A DNA stretch of 64,000 nt from Flavisolibacter nicotianae (GTDB lineage: Bacteria > Bacteroidota > Bacteroidia > Chitinophagales > Chitinophagaceae): NCBI RefSeq assembly GCF_003628535.1, contig NZ_RBCI01000005.1, forward strand, positions 248,001 through 312,000, read 5' to 3'. A program made the position numbers and the translations under genes. The notes under the pieces were generated by a model. The model saw only the letters and a program-made list of their open reading frames with translations. It searched no databases and was not told the origin of the DNA. Positions 41,468 to 50,477 of the stretch are shown here, piece after piece (the stretch's first letter is position 1; each line of letters begins with the position of its first letter).

Positions 41468-43549
41468 ATGGTTTGTAAAAAACGCCGCCTTTTATTGCAA
41501 GCCTGCTTTGTTCTCCTGATCAATTTTTCTTTTGCGCAGGAACAAAAAATAGCGGATAGTCTCGCTATCGTTTACCAGCAAAATCAACTAACCGGAACAG
41601 CGAAATTTGAGCTGTTAAGGGACCTCTCATTTAACGAACTGAAAGATTTAAAAAAAGGCCTGCGTTATGCGCAGGAGCTGATTCGTTTAGCCGAACAAAC
41701 AAACAACAGCTCCTTTTTACGGGTTGGTTATTTCCTTCTCGGAACAAAAAAAAGAATGCTTGGCCAGTTGGACGAAGCGCTGGCTGCCTATTTTAAAAGT
41801 GCGGAAATTGCCAGGAAGACACAAAACCTGAAAGCGGAAGCCGAATCCTACAGTGCCATCGCTGATACCTATATCACCGCAAACAACCCCGCGAATGCCA
41901 GTGAATATTATAAGAAAGCCATTGTTGTTTTGCAACAGGTGAGGCAGCAGTCAAAAGACGATTCCATCACGCTGGCCTCCGTATTCTCCAATGCAGGCGA
42001 TGCCTTTCGATTGACGGGAAACGCTGATTCTGCATTCTTCTACCTGAATACAGCAAAGGCGATTTTTGACAAGGTCAATTATCCTAGTGGGAAGGCCTAT
42101 AGTCTTGGGAACATCGGTATGGTCCATGCATCGACCGGTAATAAAAAGCTTGCGGAAAAATACATCAACGAGGCTATACAGATGCTGGAAAAAAACCAGG
42201 ATTACTACCCGATTTGTGTATACCTGGTTTCCATGGCCGATGTTTACCTTGATAAAGGCGATACAGCAACGGCGGTGGCGTATACGGCAAGAAGTCTTCA
42301 CCTCGCAGAGCAATACGGATTGAAAGAACAGATCCGGGATGCCAGTCTCAAACTATCGGAATTGTCGGAGCATACCGGAAAGACAGCCGATGCCTTCAGG
42401 CACTACAAAAGATACGTTGCTTACCGCGATAGCATCAACAACCTCATGTCGGAGCGGAACATGGCAAACCAGCGGTATAATTACGAAATGTCGCAAAAGC
42501 AGATCGAAGTAAATGCGCTAAACAGGCAAAGGGACAGTGAGAAAAAATTGACAATCCTGCTGGGCATTATCCTCGGGCTGGCCATCATCATAGCGGCTGT
42601 TTTATCAAAGAACAACCAGAACAAGCAAAAGGCCTATAAAATTCTGACAGCGCAGAAACACGAGACCGACCGCCAGCGGTCGAAGGCCGAAGAAGCGCTG
42701 AATGAATTGCAGCTGACACAAAAACAATTGATCCAGTCTGCTAAAATGGCTTCATTGGGCGAGCTGACGGCAGGCATTGCACACGAGATTCAAAACCCGT
42801 TGAACTTCGTGAATAACTTCTCCGAATTGAGTTGCGAGATGTTGGGTGAGCTAAAGGATGCAACGGCTGATAAACTAACGGGTTCTGACAAGGCAAAGGC
42901 GGACGACATCATCGGTGAGCTGGCCGGCAACCTGAAAAAAATATGCGAGCACGGAAAACGTGCCGATTCCATTGTAAAAGGAATGTTGCAGCACTCGAGG
43001 ACAAGCGAAGGCAAAAAAGAACCAACCGACATCAATGCACTGGTGGACGAATATCTGCGCCTGAGTTACCATGGATTGCGGGCAAAGGACAAAGCTTTTT
43101 GCGCAACTTTTAAAACACAGTTCGACCAGGCTATCGGAACCGTTGAAATAATACCGCAGGAAATCGGGAGAGTCCTGTTGAACGTGTTCAATAATGCTTT
43201 TTATGCCGTCAATGAAAAAAGCAAGCAAGGCAATAGCGATTTCAAGCCGCTTGTAACGGTAATCACAAGAAAGGTTGAAAACAATGCATTGATTTCGGTA
43301 ACAGACAATGGAATCGGTATTCCCCATAAACTGCTTGATAAAATCTTTCAGCCTTTCTTCACAACAAAGCCCGCAGGGCAGGGAACGGGCCTCGGCCTGT
43401 CCTTAAGCTACGACATAATCAAAGCACATGGCGGCGAGTTTAAAGTGGAAACAACGGAAGGAGAAAGCACGGAGTTCCTGATACAGTTACCACTCGGCAA
43501 CAACAATCACAAAACGATCAGCAAAGCGCCTGCTGTTGATATGAAATGA
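41468..43549 (+). CDS. TPR-containing sensor histidine kinase
   Basis: I favour the start at 41468, giving a signal peptide (KKRRLLLQACFVLLINFSFAQ); an ATG at 41417 is also in frame. The protein is 693 residues. Residues 40-345 are about six TPR-type helical repeats (such as SAIADTYITANNPANASEYYKKA) in the periplasm. A membrane helix follows at about 360-382 and a coiled coil to 430. The His-box is GELTAGIAHEIQNPLNFVNN with His439. The ATPase domain has NVFNNAFYAV (N box), VTDNGIGIP (G1), FQPFFTTKPAGQGTGLGLSL (F/G2). No response regulator is adjacent, so its partner is elsewhere. The periplasmic TPRs presumably sense a peptide or envelope protein. Confidence 0.92.
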   Translation: MVCKKRRLLLQACFVLLINFSFAQEQKIADSLAIVYQQNQLTGTAKFELLRDLSFNELKDLKKGLRYAQELIRLAEQTNNSSFLRVGYFLLGTKKRMLGQLDEALAAYFKSAEIARKTQNLKAEAESYSAIADTYITANNPANASEYYKKAIVVLQQVRQQSKDDSITLASVFSNAGDAFRLTGNADSAFFYLNTAKAIFDKVNYPSGKAYSLGNIGMVHASTGNKKLAEKYINEAIQMLEKNQDYYPICVYLVSMADVYLDKGDTATAVAYTARSLHLAEQYGLKEQIRDASLKLSELSEHTGKTADAFRHYKRYVAYRDSINNLMSERNMANQRYNYEMSQKQIEVNALNRQRDSEKKLTILLGIILGLAIIIAAVLSKNNQNKQKAYKILTAQKHETDRQRSKAEEALNELQLTQKQLIQSAKMASLGELTAGIAHEIQNPLNFVNNFSELSCEMLGELKDATADKLTGSDKAKADDIIGELAGNLKKICEHGKRADSIVKGMLQHSRTSEGKKEPTDINALVDEYLRLSYHGLRAKDKAFCATFKTQFDQAIGTVEIIPQEIGRVLLNVFNNAFYAVNEKSKQGNSDFKPLVTVITRKVENNALISVTDNGIGIPHKLLDKIFQPFFTTKPAGQGTGLGLSLSYDIIKAHGGEFKVETTEGESTEFLIQLPLGNNNHKTISKAPAVDMK

Positions 43550-43728
43550 TTGTCGAAAATATCAGGAAACCTTCATCAACGACAGCCTTACTTCATTTCC
43601 ATAAACAGTATTAGCCGGCTTCGTTTTACAATTTGCTGAAAGAAATGGTATTCATCAAATAGAAAGGCGTTGCAGAAAAAGCCGACCATCATTTGAAAGT
43701 TTTTGCATCGGTAACATCCAGTAAACAA

Positions 43729-43754
43729 AAGAGCCGGCAGGTGCGCCGGCTCTT
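43729..43754 (-). terminator. Terminator of the RND efflux operon
   Basis: AAGAGCCGGC (43729-43738) and GCCGGCTCTT (43745-43754) form a 10-bp perfect stem with a 6-nt loop. On the minus strand it is followed by TTGTTTAC-type T-rich sequence, just beyond the outer-membrane factor stop at 43771. It may also terminate transcription from the kinase gene on the plus strand. Confidence 0.85.
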
Positions 43755-43770
43755 GTATTTTCCTGTGATT

Positions 43771-45201
43771 TTATTTCCAGCCACCGCCCAGGTCACGGTA
43801 CACCGTGATCACAGAGGTTAATTGCTCTTTCTTGGTTTCCACCAATTCCAGCTTCGCTTCCAGGGCATCCCGCTGTGTCATCAGCACTTCAAAATAATCG
43901 GCCCGCGCCGACTTGAAAAGATCATTCGCGATATCGATAGACCGTGTCAGTGCATCGACCTGCTTTGCTTTTAGTTCATAGCTTTTGCGCAGGTTATCGA
44001 TTTTGGATAGCTGCGTAGCTACTTCGAGGTAAGCATTCAGAATGCTTTTTTCGTACGTGTACATTGCCTGTACCTGTCTTGCATTGGCACTGTAAAACTC
44101 CGCTTTGATCGCGTTGCGGTTGATCAGCGGGCCTGCCAGGTCGCCGGCCAGTGAATACAGCATCGACTCCGGGAACTTGACCAGGTAAGCCGGTTTGAAC
44201 GCCTGGAAACCCAGTGCGGCCGTGATCCCAAACGAAGGATAAAATTCGGCCCTTGCCACTTTTACATCCAGTTTCGCAGCCGCCAATTCCAGTTCCGCCT
44301 GCCGGATATCGGGGCGGTTGGCGAGCAGGTGCGAAGGAAGTCCCGATTGAACCGCCGAAGGCGCCATCGCCAAAAAGTTGCTCCTGTTCCGTGGAATTTC
44401 CTGCGGGTAGCGGGCGAGCAGCAGGTTGATGCGATTCTCGGTTTCCTTTATCTGCTGCCGGATGTCGAACTCAAGACTTTGTGATTTCAGCACTTCGGCC
44501 TGGAACTTCTGCACCGCCAGTTCCGTGGCCCTTGCCGCTTCCTTTTGAATCCTGACAACCTCCAGGGCATTTTTTTGCAGTGCAATGTTCTGCGACACGA
44601 TCTCCAACTGGTTGTCCAGCGCCAATAATTCGTAGTAGGAATTGGCGACTTCCGCAACGAGGTTGGTCAGCACAAAATTCTTTCCTTCCACTGTCGATAG
44701 GTACCGGGTGATCGCCGCCTGCTTGGCGGTACGCAGCTTTTTCCAGATATCAACTTCCCATTTGGCATAAACCGATGCGGTGATATCTGTTAATGGATCC
44801 GGTACTTCTTTCCCTGGTGCAATCTCGGTAGAGGCATCACCCGCACCCTGGCTGGTGTAGCGTCCCACTTTATCAACACCGAGGCCCAGCCTCGCACCAA
44901 CACTTGGCCGCAACGCTCCCTGCCGGAAAAGAATGTCATTCTTGGCGATTTCTATTTCCTGGAGCATGATGTTCAGTTCCTGGTTGCGCTTCAGCGCCGT
45001 GTCGATCAGGCTGACAAGATTCGGGTCGGTAAAAAAGGCTCGCCAGGGCAGGGCCGCCATATTTGTTGTATCGCGGCTGTCAGTGAAGTATTCGGGTACG
45101 GACCGGTTTTCCGCCTGCTGCACAATCGACGGCACTTTGCAGCTTGCCACCGCCAGGCTGATGGCAAGCAGGGTAGGGATATATCGTTTGCGATTAAACA
45201 T
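43771..45201 (-). CDS. RND efflux outer-membrane factor lipoprotein (NodT/OprM family)
   Basis: The ATG at 45201 gives 476 residues; a TTG three codons upstream is in frame. The signal peptide ends in lipobox VASC (RYIPTLLAISLAVASCKV). The two repeated OEP units show the family pattern: ALPWRAFFTDPNLVSLIDTALKRNQELN, a middle LLANRPDIRQAELELAAAKLDVKVARAEFYPSFG, and a closing VYRDLGGGWK. TolC-like trimers form the outer-membrane exit duct of tripartite pumps. The start overlaps the pump gene stop by 8 bp, so the two are translationally coupled. Substrates are not deducible. Confidence 0.94.
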   Translation of the reverse strand: MFNRKRYIPTLLAISLAVASCKVPSIVQQAENRSVPEYFTDSRDTTNMAALPWRAFFTDPNLVSLIDTALKRNQELNIMLQEIEIAKNDILFRQGALRPSVGARLGLGVDKVGRYTSQGAGDASTEIAPGKEVPDPLTDITASVYAKWEVDIWKKLRTAKQAAITRYLSTVEGKNFVLTNLVAEVANSYYELLALDNQLEIVSQNIALQKNALEVVRIQKEAARATELAVQKFQAEVLKSQSLEFDIRQQIKETENRINLLLARYPQEIPRNRSNFLAMAPSAVQSGLPSHLLANRPDIRQAELELAAAKLDVKVARAEFYPSFGITAALGFQAFKPAYLVKFPESMLYSLAGDLAGPLINRNAIKAEFYSANARQVQAMYTYEKSILNAYLEVATQLSKIDNLRKSYELKAKQVDALTRSIDIANDLFKSARADYFEVLMTQRDALEAKLELVETKKEQLTSVITVYRDLGGGWK

Positions 45202-48200
45202 AGTGCTCAATTTTTTCTCTCTCGTTATGATGATCGATTTCTTCTGTCAATGGATTTTCGTCTTCGTTTCTCACCAGGACAAACCGTTCTGAAATCCGGC
45301 CGAATATGTAGTATAACCCCGGAACGACGATGACTCCGAATACAGTTCCGAACAACATGCCGCCCAATGCCGCTGTTCCGATGGTGCGGTTACCCAAAGC
45401 ACCGGGGCCATGGGCGAAAACCAATGGGATCAAACCTGCAATAAAAGCGAAAGATGTCATCAGGATGGGGCGGAAACGAATGACCGCTCCCTGCATCGCT
45501 GCTTTGAGGACGGATTCTCCCGAACGGTGTCGTTGGACGGCAAATTCCACGATCAGTACGGCATTTTTACCCAGTAGCCCAATCAGCATTACCAGGGCGA
45601 CCTGCGCATAGATGTTATTCTCTAGTCCCAGGATCTTCAAGAGGAAGAACGAACCAAATATACCGGCCGGCAGCGACAGAATGACTGCCAACGGCAGGAT
45701 AAAGCTCTCGTACTGCGCGGCAAGGATCAGGTATACAAAACCCAAACAAATCAAAAAGATATAGACAGCTTCGTTTCCACGTGCCACCTCGTCTGCCGAA
45801 ATACCGGCCCAGTCAATCCCAAATCCCCTTGGCAGTTTTTTCTCCGCCACTTCTTTGATGGCGGCGATGGCGGCGCCGCTACTGTAGCCGGGTGCTGCTG
45901 CACCACTAATTTCCGAGGCATTGTACATGTTGTGCCGCGTAATCTCGGATAAGCCGTATACTTTCTCCATCTTCATAAAGGCGGAAAAAGGCACCATCTC
46001 TTCGCGATCATTTTTTACATACAGTTTCAGGATGTCTTCGGGCAAGGCACGGTATTCCGGCGAAGCCTGCACGATCACTTTGTACTGGTGGTCGTACTTG
46101 ATAAAACTGGTTTCGTAGTTACTCCCCACCAGGGTAGAAAGTGTGTTCATGGCATTATCAATGCTGACGCCTTTTTGCTGGGCAATATCATTGTCGATGC
46201 GCAGCATGTATTGCGGAAAGCTGGCGCTGTAAAAGGAAAACACTGATGATAATTCCGGTCGTTTATTCAACTCCCTGACGAAGTCGTTGCTCACCGTTTC
46301 CATTTTCTTGTAGTCGCCGCTACCCGCTTTATCCAAAAGACGCAACTCAAAACCACCGGCTGCGCCATAACCCGGCACGGCTGGCGGCTGGAAGAATTCA
46401 ATGTTGGCGCCTTCGATATCTTTTGATTTTTCTTCCAGTTCCTGGATGATCTCCTGGCAACTGTGTTTCCGGTCTTCCCAACTTTTTAGGTTCACCAGAC
46501 AGGTTCCCGTGTTGGAACCGGTGCCTTCCGATAGAATCTCATAGCCGGCCATCGAAGAAACGGATTGAACACCTTCCACACCTTCGGCAATTTTCTGCAG
46601 TCGCCCTGCAATCTGGTTCGTGCGTTCCAGGGACGAACCCGGCGGCGTTTGAATAATGGCGTAAAACATGCCCTGGTCCTCGTTTGGAATAAAACCGGTT
46701 GGGAGGCTTTTGCTGACGAAAAATGTCCCGGCACAAAACCCAACCAGGATCAGAAACGTCACCGCTCTCCGGTTCACGACCCGGCGAAGGAGCTTTTGGT
46801 AGCGTCCGGTAAGGCGGTTGAAGCCGTTGTTGAAACCGTCGAGAAAGCGAACGATGATGGTTCTTTTTCTTGGTTTACCATGCGTATTCTTCAGCATCAT
46901 GGCGCATAGTGCCGGAGTTAATGTCAGGGCCACAATACCGGACAGGATGATAGAGGTTGCCATGGTGATCGAAAACTGCCGGTAGAAAATTCCCACGGGT
47001 CCCGACATGAAAGCAACCGGTATGAACACGGCCGCCATCAGGAAAGTAATGGCAATGATCGCCCCGCTGATCTCGTGCATCGCTTCTTTGGTAGCCTTGT
47101 AGGCCGACAAATGCTTTTGTTCCATCTTGGCATGCACGGCTTCAATCACCACAATGGCATCGTCCACGACAATACCAATGGCGAGCACCAGTGCAAACAG
47201 GGTGATGAGATTCAGCGTGATTCCGAAAAATTGCATGAATACGAATGTACCGACCAGCGATACCGGTACGGCAATGGCAGGGATCAGCGTGGAACGCCAG
47301 TCGCCCAGGAATAAAAAGACCACCAGGCCTACCAGGATAAACGCCTCCACCAGGGTGTGGATCACTTTTTCAATCGACGCATCGAGGAATTTCGAAACAT
47401 CGTAGCTGATTTCGTAATCCACTCCTTTGGGAAAAGAGTTGGCTTTGATCTCTTTCAGCTTCGCTTTCACGGCTTCGATCACCTGGCTGGCGTTGCTGCC
47501 ATACGACTGCTTTACCACAATCGCCGCCGATGAACGGCCATTGAGGGTGGAATAGATATCGTACATCGAGCTTCCAAGTTCGATTGTCGCAACATCCTTC
47601 AGGCGCAGTAATTCCCCGTTCGGGCTGGATCGAAGAACAATGTTTTCATACCCTTCTTTTGAGCTGAATCGGCCGGGATATTTCAGAACGTATTCAAAAG
47701 ACTGCGATCGCTTGCCCGAGCTTTCGCCTGTTTTCCCCGGCGATGCTTCCAGGCTTTGTTCGTCCAGAGCCTTCATCACTTCGTCTGCAGAGATCTTATA
47801 CGCCAGCATGCGGTCGGGTTTCAGCCAGATCCGCATCGCATATTCACGGTTGCCAAGGATGTCGGCGAAGCCAACGCCATTGACCCGCTTCAGTTCAGAA
47901 AGCACGTTGATATCGGCGAAGTTGAACAGGAATTTCTGGTCCATGTGCGGATCAGTGCTGTACAGGTTAATGTACATGAGCATGTTCGACTCCTCACGGG
48001 TAATTTTTACACCCTCCCGCACTACCAGTGGCGGCAGCTTGTTTACTACAGAAGCCACGCGGTTCTGCACATTCACGGCCGCCAGGTTCGGATCGGTGCC
48101 GAGGTTGAAGACAACCTGGATACTGGCCTCACCGTCATTGCCGGCGTCGGAGGCCATGTATTTCATTCCCGGAACGCCGTTGATCGCTCTTTCCAGCGGA

Positions 48201-48388
48201 ATGAGTACGGCTTTTGTCATCAGCTCGCCGTTGGCACCAGGGTAATCGGCGGTTACGTTCACCTTGGGCGGTGAGATAGAAGGGAACTGTGTTACCGGCA
48301 AATGGGTGATTGCCAGAACTCCCAAAAAAACAATGATTAAGGATATGACTATCGACAGGACGGGCCTGTGTATAAACTTGTTAAACAT
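45194..48388 (-). CDS. RND multidrug efflux permease (HAE1 family)
   Basis: This 1064-residue protein has the length and twelve-helix layout of AcrB-type pumps. It opens with MFNKFIHRPVLSIVISLIIV (first helix, no cleavable signal). The proton-relay Asp pair is in GIVVDDAIVVIEAV in the fourth helix, and the conserved GPVGIFYRQFSITMATSIILS segment follows. The two large periplasmic loops begin after each first helix of the repeats; the second half carries GLLGKNAVLIVEFAV. The family exports drugs, detergents, bile-like compounds or metabolites using the proton gradient. It lies between the adaptor and outer-membrane factor genes, completing a full tripartite pump. The heavy-metal (HME) signature is not seen. 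Confidence 0.96.
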   Translation of the reverse strand: MFNKFIHRPVLSIVISLIIVFLGVLAITHLPVTQFPSISPPKVNVTADYPGANGELMTKAVLIPLERAINGVPGMKYMASDAGNDGEASIQVVFNLGTDPNLAAVNVQNRVASVVNKLPPLVVREGVKITREESNMLMYINLYSTDPHMDQKFLFNFADINVLSELKRVNGVGFADILGNREYAMRIWLKPDRMLAYKISADEVMKALDEQSLEASPGKTGESSGKRSQSFEYVLKYPGRFSSKEGYENIVLRSSPNGELLRLKDVATIELGSSMYDIYSTLNGRSSAAIVVKQSYGSNASQVIEAVKAKLKEIKANSFPKGVDYEISYDVSKFLDASIEKVIHTLVEAFILVGLVVFLFLGDWRSTLIPAIAVPVSLVGTFVFMQFFGITLNLITLFALVLAIGIVVDDAIVVIEAVHAKMEQKHLSAYKATKEAMHEISGAIIAITFLMAAVFIPVAFMSGPVGIFYRQFSITMATSIILSGIVALTLTPALCAMMLKNTHGKPRKRTIIVRFLDGFNNGFNRLTGRYQKLLRRVVNRRAVTFLILVGFCAGTFFVSKSLPTGFIPNEDQGMFYAIIQTPPGSSLERTNQIAGRLQKIAEGVEGVQSVSSMAGYEILSEGTGSNTGTCLVNLKSWEDRKHSCQEIIQELEEKSKDIEGANIEFFQPPAVPGYGAAGGFELRLLDKAGSGDYKKMETVSNDFVRELNKRPELSSVFSFYSASFPQYMLRIDNDIAQQKGVSIDNAMNTLSTLVGSNYETSFIKYDHQYKVIVQASPEYRALPEDILKLYVKNDREEMVPFSAFMKMEKVYGLSEITRHNMYNASEISGAAAPGYSSGAAIAAIKEVAEKKLPRGFGIDWAGISADEVARGNEAVYIFLICLGFVYLILAAQYESFILPLAVILSLPAGIFGSFFLLKILGLENNIYAQVALVMLIGLLGKNAVLIVEFAVQRHRSGESVLKAAMQGAVIRFRPILMTSFAFIAGLIPLVFAHGPGALGNRTIGTAALGGMLFGTVFGVIVVPGLYYIFGRISERFVLVRNEDENPLTEEIDHHNEREKIEHYV

Positions 48389-48415
48389 GGATAGATTCTT
48401 TACAGGGGTGAGCCA

Positions 48416-49498
48416 CTATTCAGCGTACAATTTCAGGTGTGTGATCACCTCTTTTGGCGTGACAAAATCCGTATCGATCTTTTCATCGTCTTTTACTTTT
48501 TGCACGCCTTCAAGAAGGATTTTGTCATTTTCTTCCAGGCCGCTTCCGACAACATACAAATCAGGCATTTGATTGCTGATGGTGATGTTCCGGGATTTGA
48601 CCACCCCATTCTTGTCGACCACGAATACATAGGTTTTTTCCTGGATTTCGTAAGTCGCTTTCTGCGGGATGATCAGGGCGTTCCGAACGGGAACTGTCAT
48701 TTGCACTTTACCTGTTTCGCCGTTGCGCAACAACCGATCCGGGTTGGGAAATTTGGCACGGAAGGCAATGTTGCCGGTTTCGTGGTCGAATTCGCTTTCG
48801 ATCGTTTCCACCTCGCCCTGGTATTTCAGTGGCTGGTTATTGGCCAGCAGCAGGTTCACCTTGTTGCTTCCGCGATTTTGAACATTGGTTTGATAATCGA
48901 GGTATTCCGGTTCCGAAACGTTGAAATAGGCAAACATCTGGCTGTTGTCGGAAAGGCTGGTCAGCAACTGACCTTCATCCACCAGGCTTCCCAGTTTTAA
49001 GGGAAGGCGGTCGATAGTGCCTGAAAAAGGCGCCCTGATCTCGGTGAACGACAGGTGAAGTTTGGCCAGTGCCACTTCGGCTTTGGCATGATCGAGTTTG
49101 GCTTTTGCCAGCGCGAACTCGTTTTTCGAGATCACGGCTTTATCGGAGAGGACCTTTGTATTTTGCAATTCAATGTCTGCAGCCCTGGCTTCCGCTTCTG
49201 ATTTCAGCAGTTCTGCCTCGTAGATCTTCGGCATGATCCGGAACAGGAGCTGCCCGGCTTTTACGAACTGGCCTTCGTCCACATAAATGTTTTGGAGATA
49301 GCCTTTTTCCTGCGCCCTGATCTCGATGTTCCGGACCGACTTGATCTGCGAAACATATTCTTTGGCAAACGTGGTGTCTACTCGTAAAGGCGTCGTCACT
49401 TTGTATTTGCCGACTTCCTCCTTTACTTCTTTTTTGGAGGTACAGCTTGTGCCGCATAAAAGGGCGCCCAGGCCCATTAGCATTACGATTCTGTTCAT
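48416..49498 (-). CDS. RND efflux periplasmic adaptor (membrane fusion protein), lipoprotein
   Basis: The ATG at 49498 (360 residues) starts a lipoprotein signal peptide with lipobox GTSC (NRIVMLMGLGALLCGTSCTS). The hairpin/lipoyl domains follow: IEIRAQEKGYLQNIYVDEGQFVKAGQLLF, an alpha-hairpin with many Ala/Glu/Lys, and LHLSFTEIRAPFSGTIDRLP. A beta-barrel region continues to the C-terminus (VPVRNALIIPQKATYEIQEK). It links the pump to the outer-membrane factor. It is the first gene of the three-gene operon, with a direct repeat GTATCGATC about 115-135 bp upstream of its start. Confidence 0.94.
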   Translation of the reverse strand: MNRIVMLMGLGALLCGTSCTSKKEVKEEVGKYKVTTPLRVDTTFAKEYVSQIKSVRNIEIRAQEKGYLQNIYVDEGQFVKAGQLLFRIMPKIYEAELLKSEAEARAADIELQNTKVLSDKAVISKNEFALAKAKLDHAKAEVALAKLHLSFTEIRAPFSGTIDRLPLKLGSLVDEGQLLTSLSDNSQMFAYFNVSEPEYLDYQTNVQNRGSNKVNLLLANNQPLKYQGEVETIESEFDHETGNIAFRAKFPNPDRLLRNGETGKVQMTVPVRNALIIPQKATYEIQEKTYVFVVDKNGVVKSRNITISNQMPDLYVVGSGLEENDKILLEGVQKVKDDEKIDTDFVTPKEVITHLKLYAE

Positions 49499-49610
49499 GA
49501 TTGATGTGGATATTAAAAATGGTATAGGTTGCTTCAGCGATTTGTTTGACCATAGCGGGTCAGGCAATTGCCTTGGAGAAGGCACGTTAACCGGAAGGCT
49601 GGTAACATAT

Positions 49611-49634
49611 GTATCGATCCAATAAGTATCGATC
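49611..49634. promoter_or_regulatory. Direct repeat GTATCGATC x2 upstream of the RND operon
   Basis: GTATCGATC occurs at 49611-49619 and 49626-49634 (15-bp centre spacing), in the region between the small secreted gene and the adaptor gene, both on the minus strand. Two same-oriented copies about 1.5 helical turns apart are typical of AraC-like or tandem regulator sites. No regulator gene is adjacent. Confidence 0.45.
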
Positions 49635-49669
49635 GACGGTCAGATCCGGTTACTAAAAGATAGAAAGGG

Positions 49670-50065
49670 CTATATAAGCAAGCTTCGCTGTTCGATGTAT
49701 TTCGGAGAGCCGATGGCGGAAACGTGCACCGGTAAAGGGAAAAGATCGGCCCGCACGTCGTCGCTGTCATCCGAAATGAAAGCATGGGAAAGGAAGAGGA
49801 TGTACTTCGTCAGCAAGACCTGCTTCCTGGTAAACATCTCCTCATCTTCGTCGTCAACGTCGATAAGTGAAGGCGTTTCTTCGGTTACGCCACTGTCCAC
49901 ACATACGGTATGGAATGGTGTTGCTTCTGCTTTTTTGGCCTGTCGTGATTTCTGAAACCCAGGAGTTGAGTTTAACCCTGGCTGCGAAAATGCCTGCGCA
50001 TGAAGACTTTTGCCAGGAAGGCAATAGCCCAGGATCAGGAAAAATATGAAAGCAATAATTCGCAT
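49670..50065 (-). CDS. Small secreted protein upstream of the RND operon
   Basis: The ATG at 50065 gives 131 residues, starting with a signal peptide (RIIAFIFFLILGYCLPGKSLHA). The mature part has an acidic stretch (SLIDVDDEDEEMF) and then a strand- and helix-forming segment (VLLTKYILFLSHAF). One Cys follows the signal peptide. I recognise no family. It has the same orientation as the efflux genes, 172 bp upstream, so it may be co-regulated with or precede the operon; similar short secreted proteins sometimes head efflux operons in Bacteroidota (an inference). A perfect -7 element lies 10 bp before its start. Confidence 0.6.
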   Translation of the reverse strand: MRIIAFIFFLILGYCLPGKSLHAQAFSQPGLNSTPGFQKSRQAKKAEATPFHTVCVDSGVTEETPSLIDVDDEDEEMFTRKQVLLTKYILFLSHAFISDDSDDVRADLFPLPVHVSAIGSPKYIEQRSLLI

Positions 50066-50074
50066 TCGAGGACG

Positions 50075-50082
50075 CAAAAATA
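50075..50082 (-). promoter_or_regulatory. -7 promoter element TATTTTTG (minus strand)
   Basis: Read on the minus strand this is TATTTTTG, an exact TANNTTTG match, 10 bp before the ATG at 50065. It would produce a nearly leaderless mRNA. No well-spaced -33 TTG was found. Confidence 0.5.
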
Positions 50083-50176
50083 ACCGATTGGCCTAAAAAG
50101 CCTAAAATCTCATCTAAAAACTTAGCCAATTTACAGCATCAATTTGCCAGGCAAAAAGCCCCTTTCCCGGGTTGAA

Positions 50177-50184
50177 TAAATTTG
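50177..50184 (+). promoter_or_regulatory. -7-like element TAAATTTG on the plus strand
   Basis: TAAATTTG matches TANNTTTG exactly in the 412-bp gap between two minus-strand genes, pointing the other way. It could drive the short open frame at 50217-50405 or a small RNA; no -33 element at the usual spacing was found. Confidence 0.3.
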
Positions 50185-50216
50185 CATTTAGGCCGGTTGT
50201 TCGCCGGTACGGTTTC

Positions 50217-50405
50217 ATGAATAGTTCAATCGGCAAAAAGTGGCGGCATTTCCTGTTTTGCCATGATCATTACATCAGGGTTGGCGTCCGGGTTGCCGGG
50301 ACAGCGAAACCTGTTTTGATGGGAAAATATTTTTTTTGGGCAGGCTCATTTTGCTCTATTCCTCAGGCCGGATCTGGTACATCGGCCCGGTTCAAACTTC
50401 GTTAA
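50217..50405 (+). CDS. Possible small protein or small-RNA region
   Basis: A 62-residue open frame starts at an ATG 33 bp after a -7-like element. It reads MNSSIGKKWRHFLFCHDHYI at its start and is rich in Gly and aromatic residues, with no signal peptide or recognised motif. The frame may be chance; a non-coding transcript is equally possible. It ends 73 bp before the convergent 1422-residue gene. Confidence 0.25.
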   Translation: MNSSIGKKWRHFLFCHDHYIRVGVRVAGTAKPVLMGKYFFWAGSFCSIPQAGSGTSARFKLR

Positions 50406-50477
50406 TGGGCCCATTGACCCTTTACCGGTTTGTTGTCAGCATCCACTCTTCAAGATATTTTATACCCCGGAAATAAC

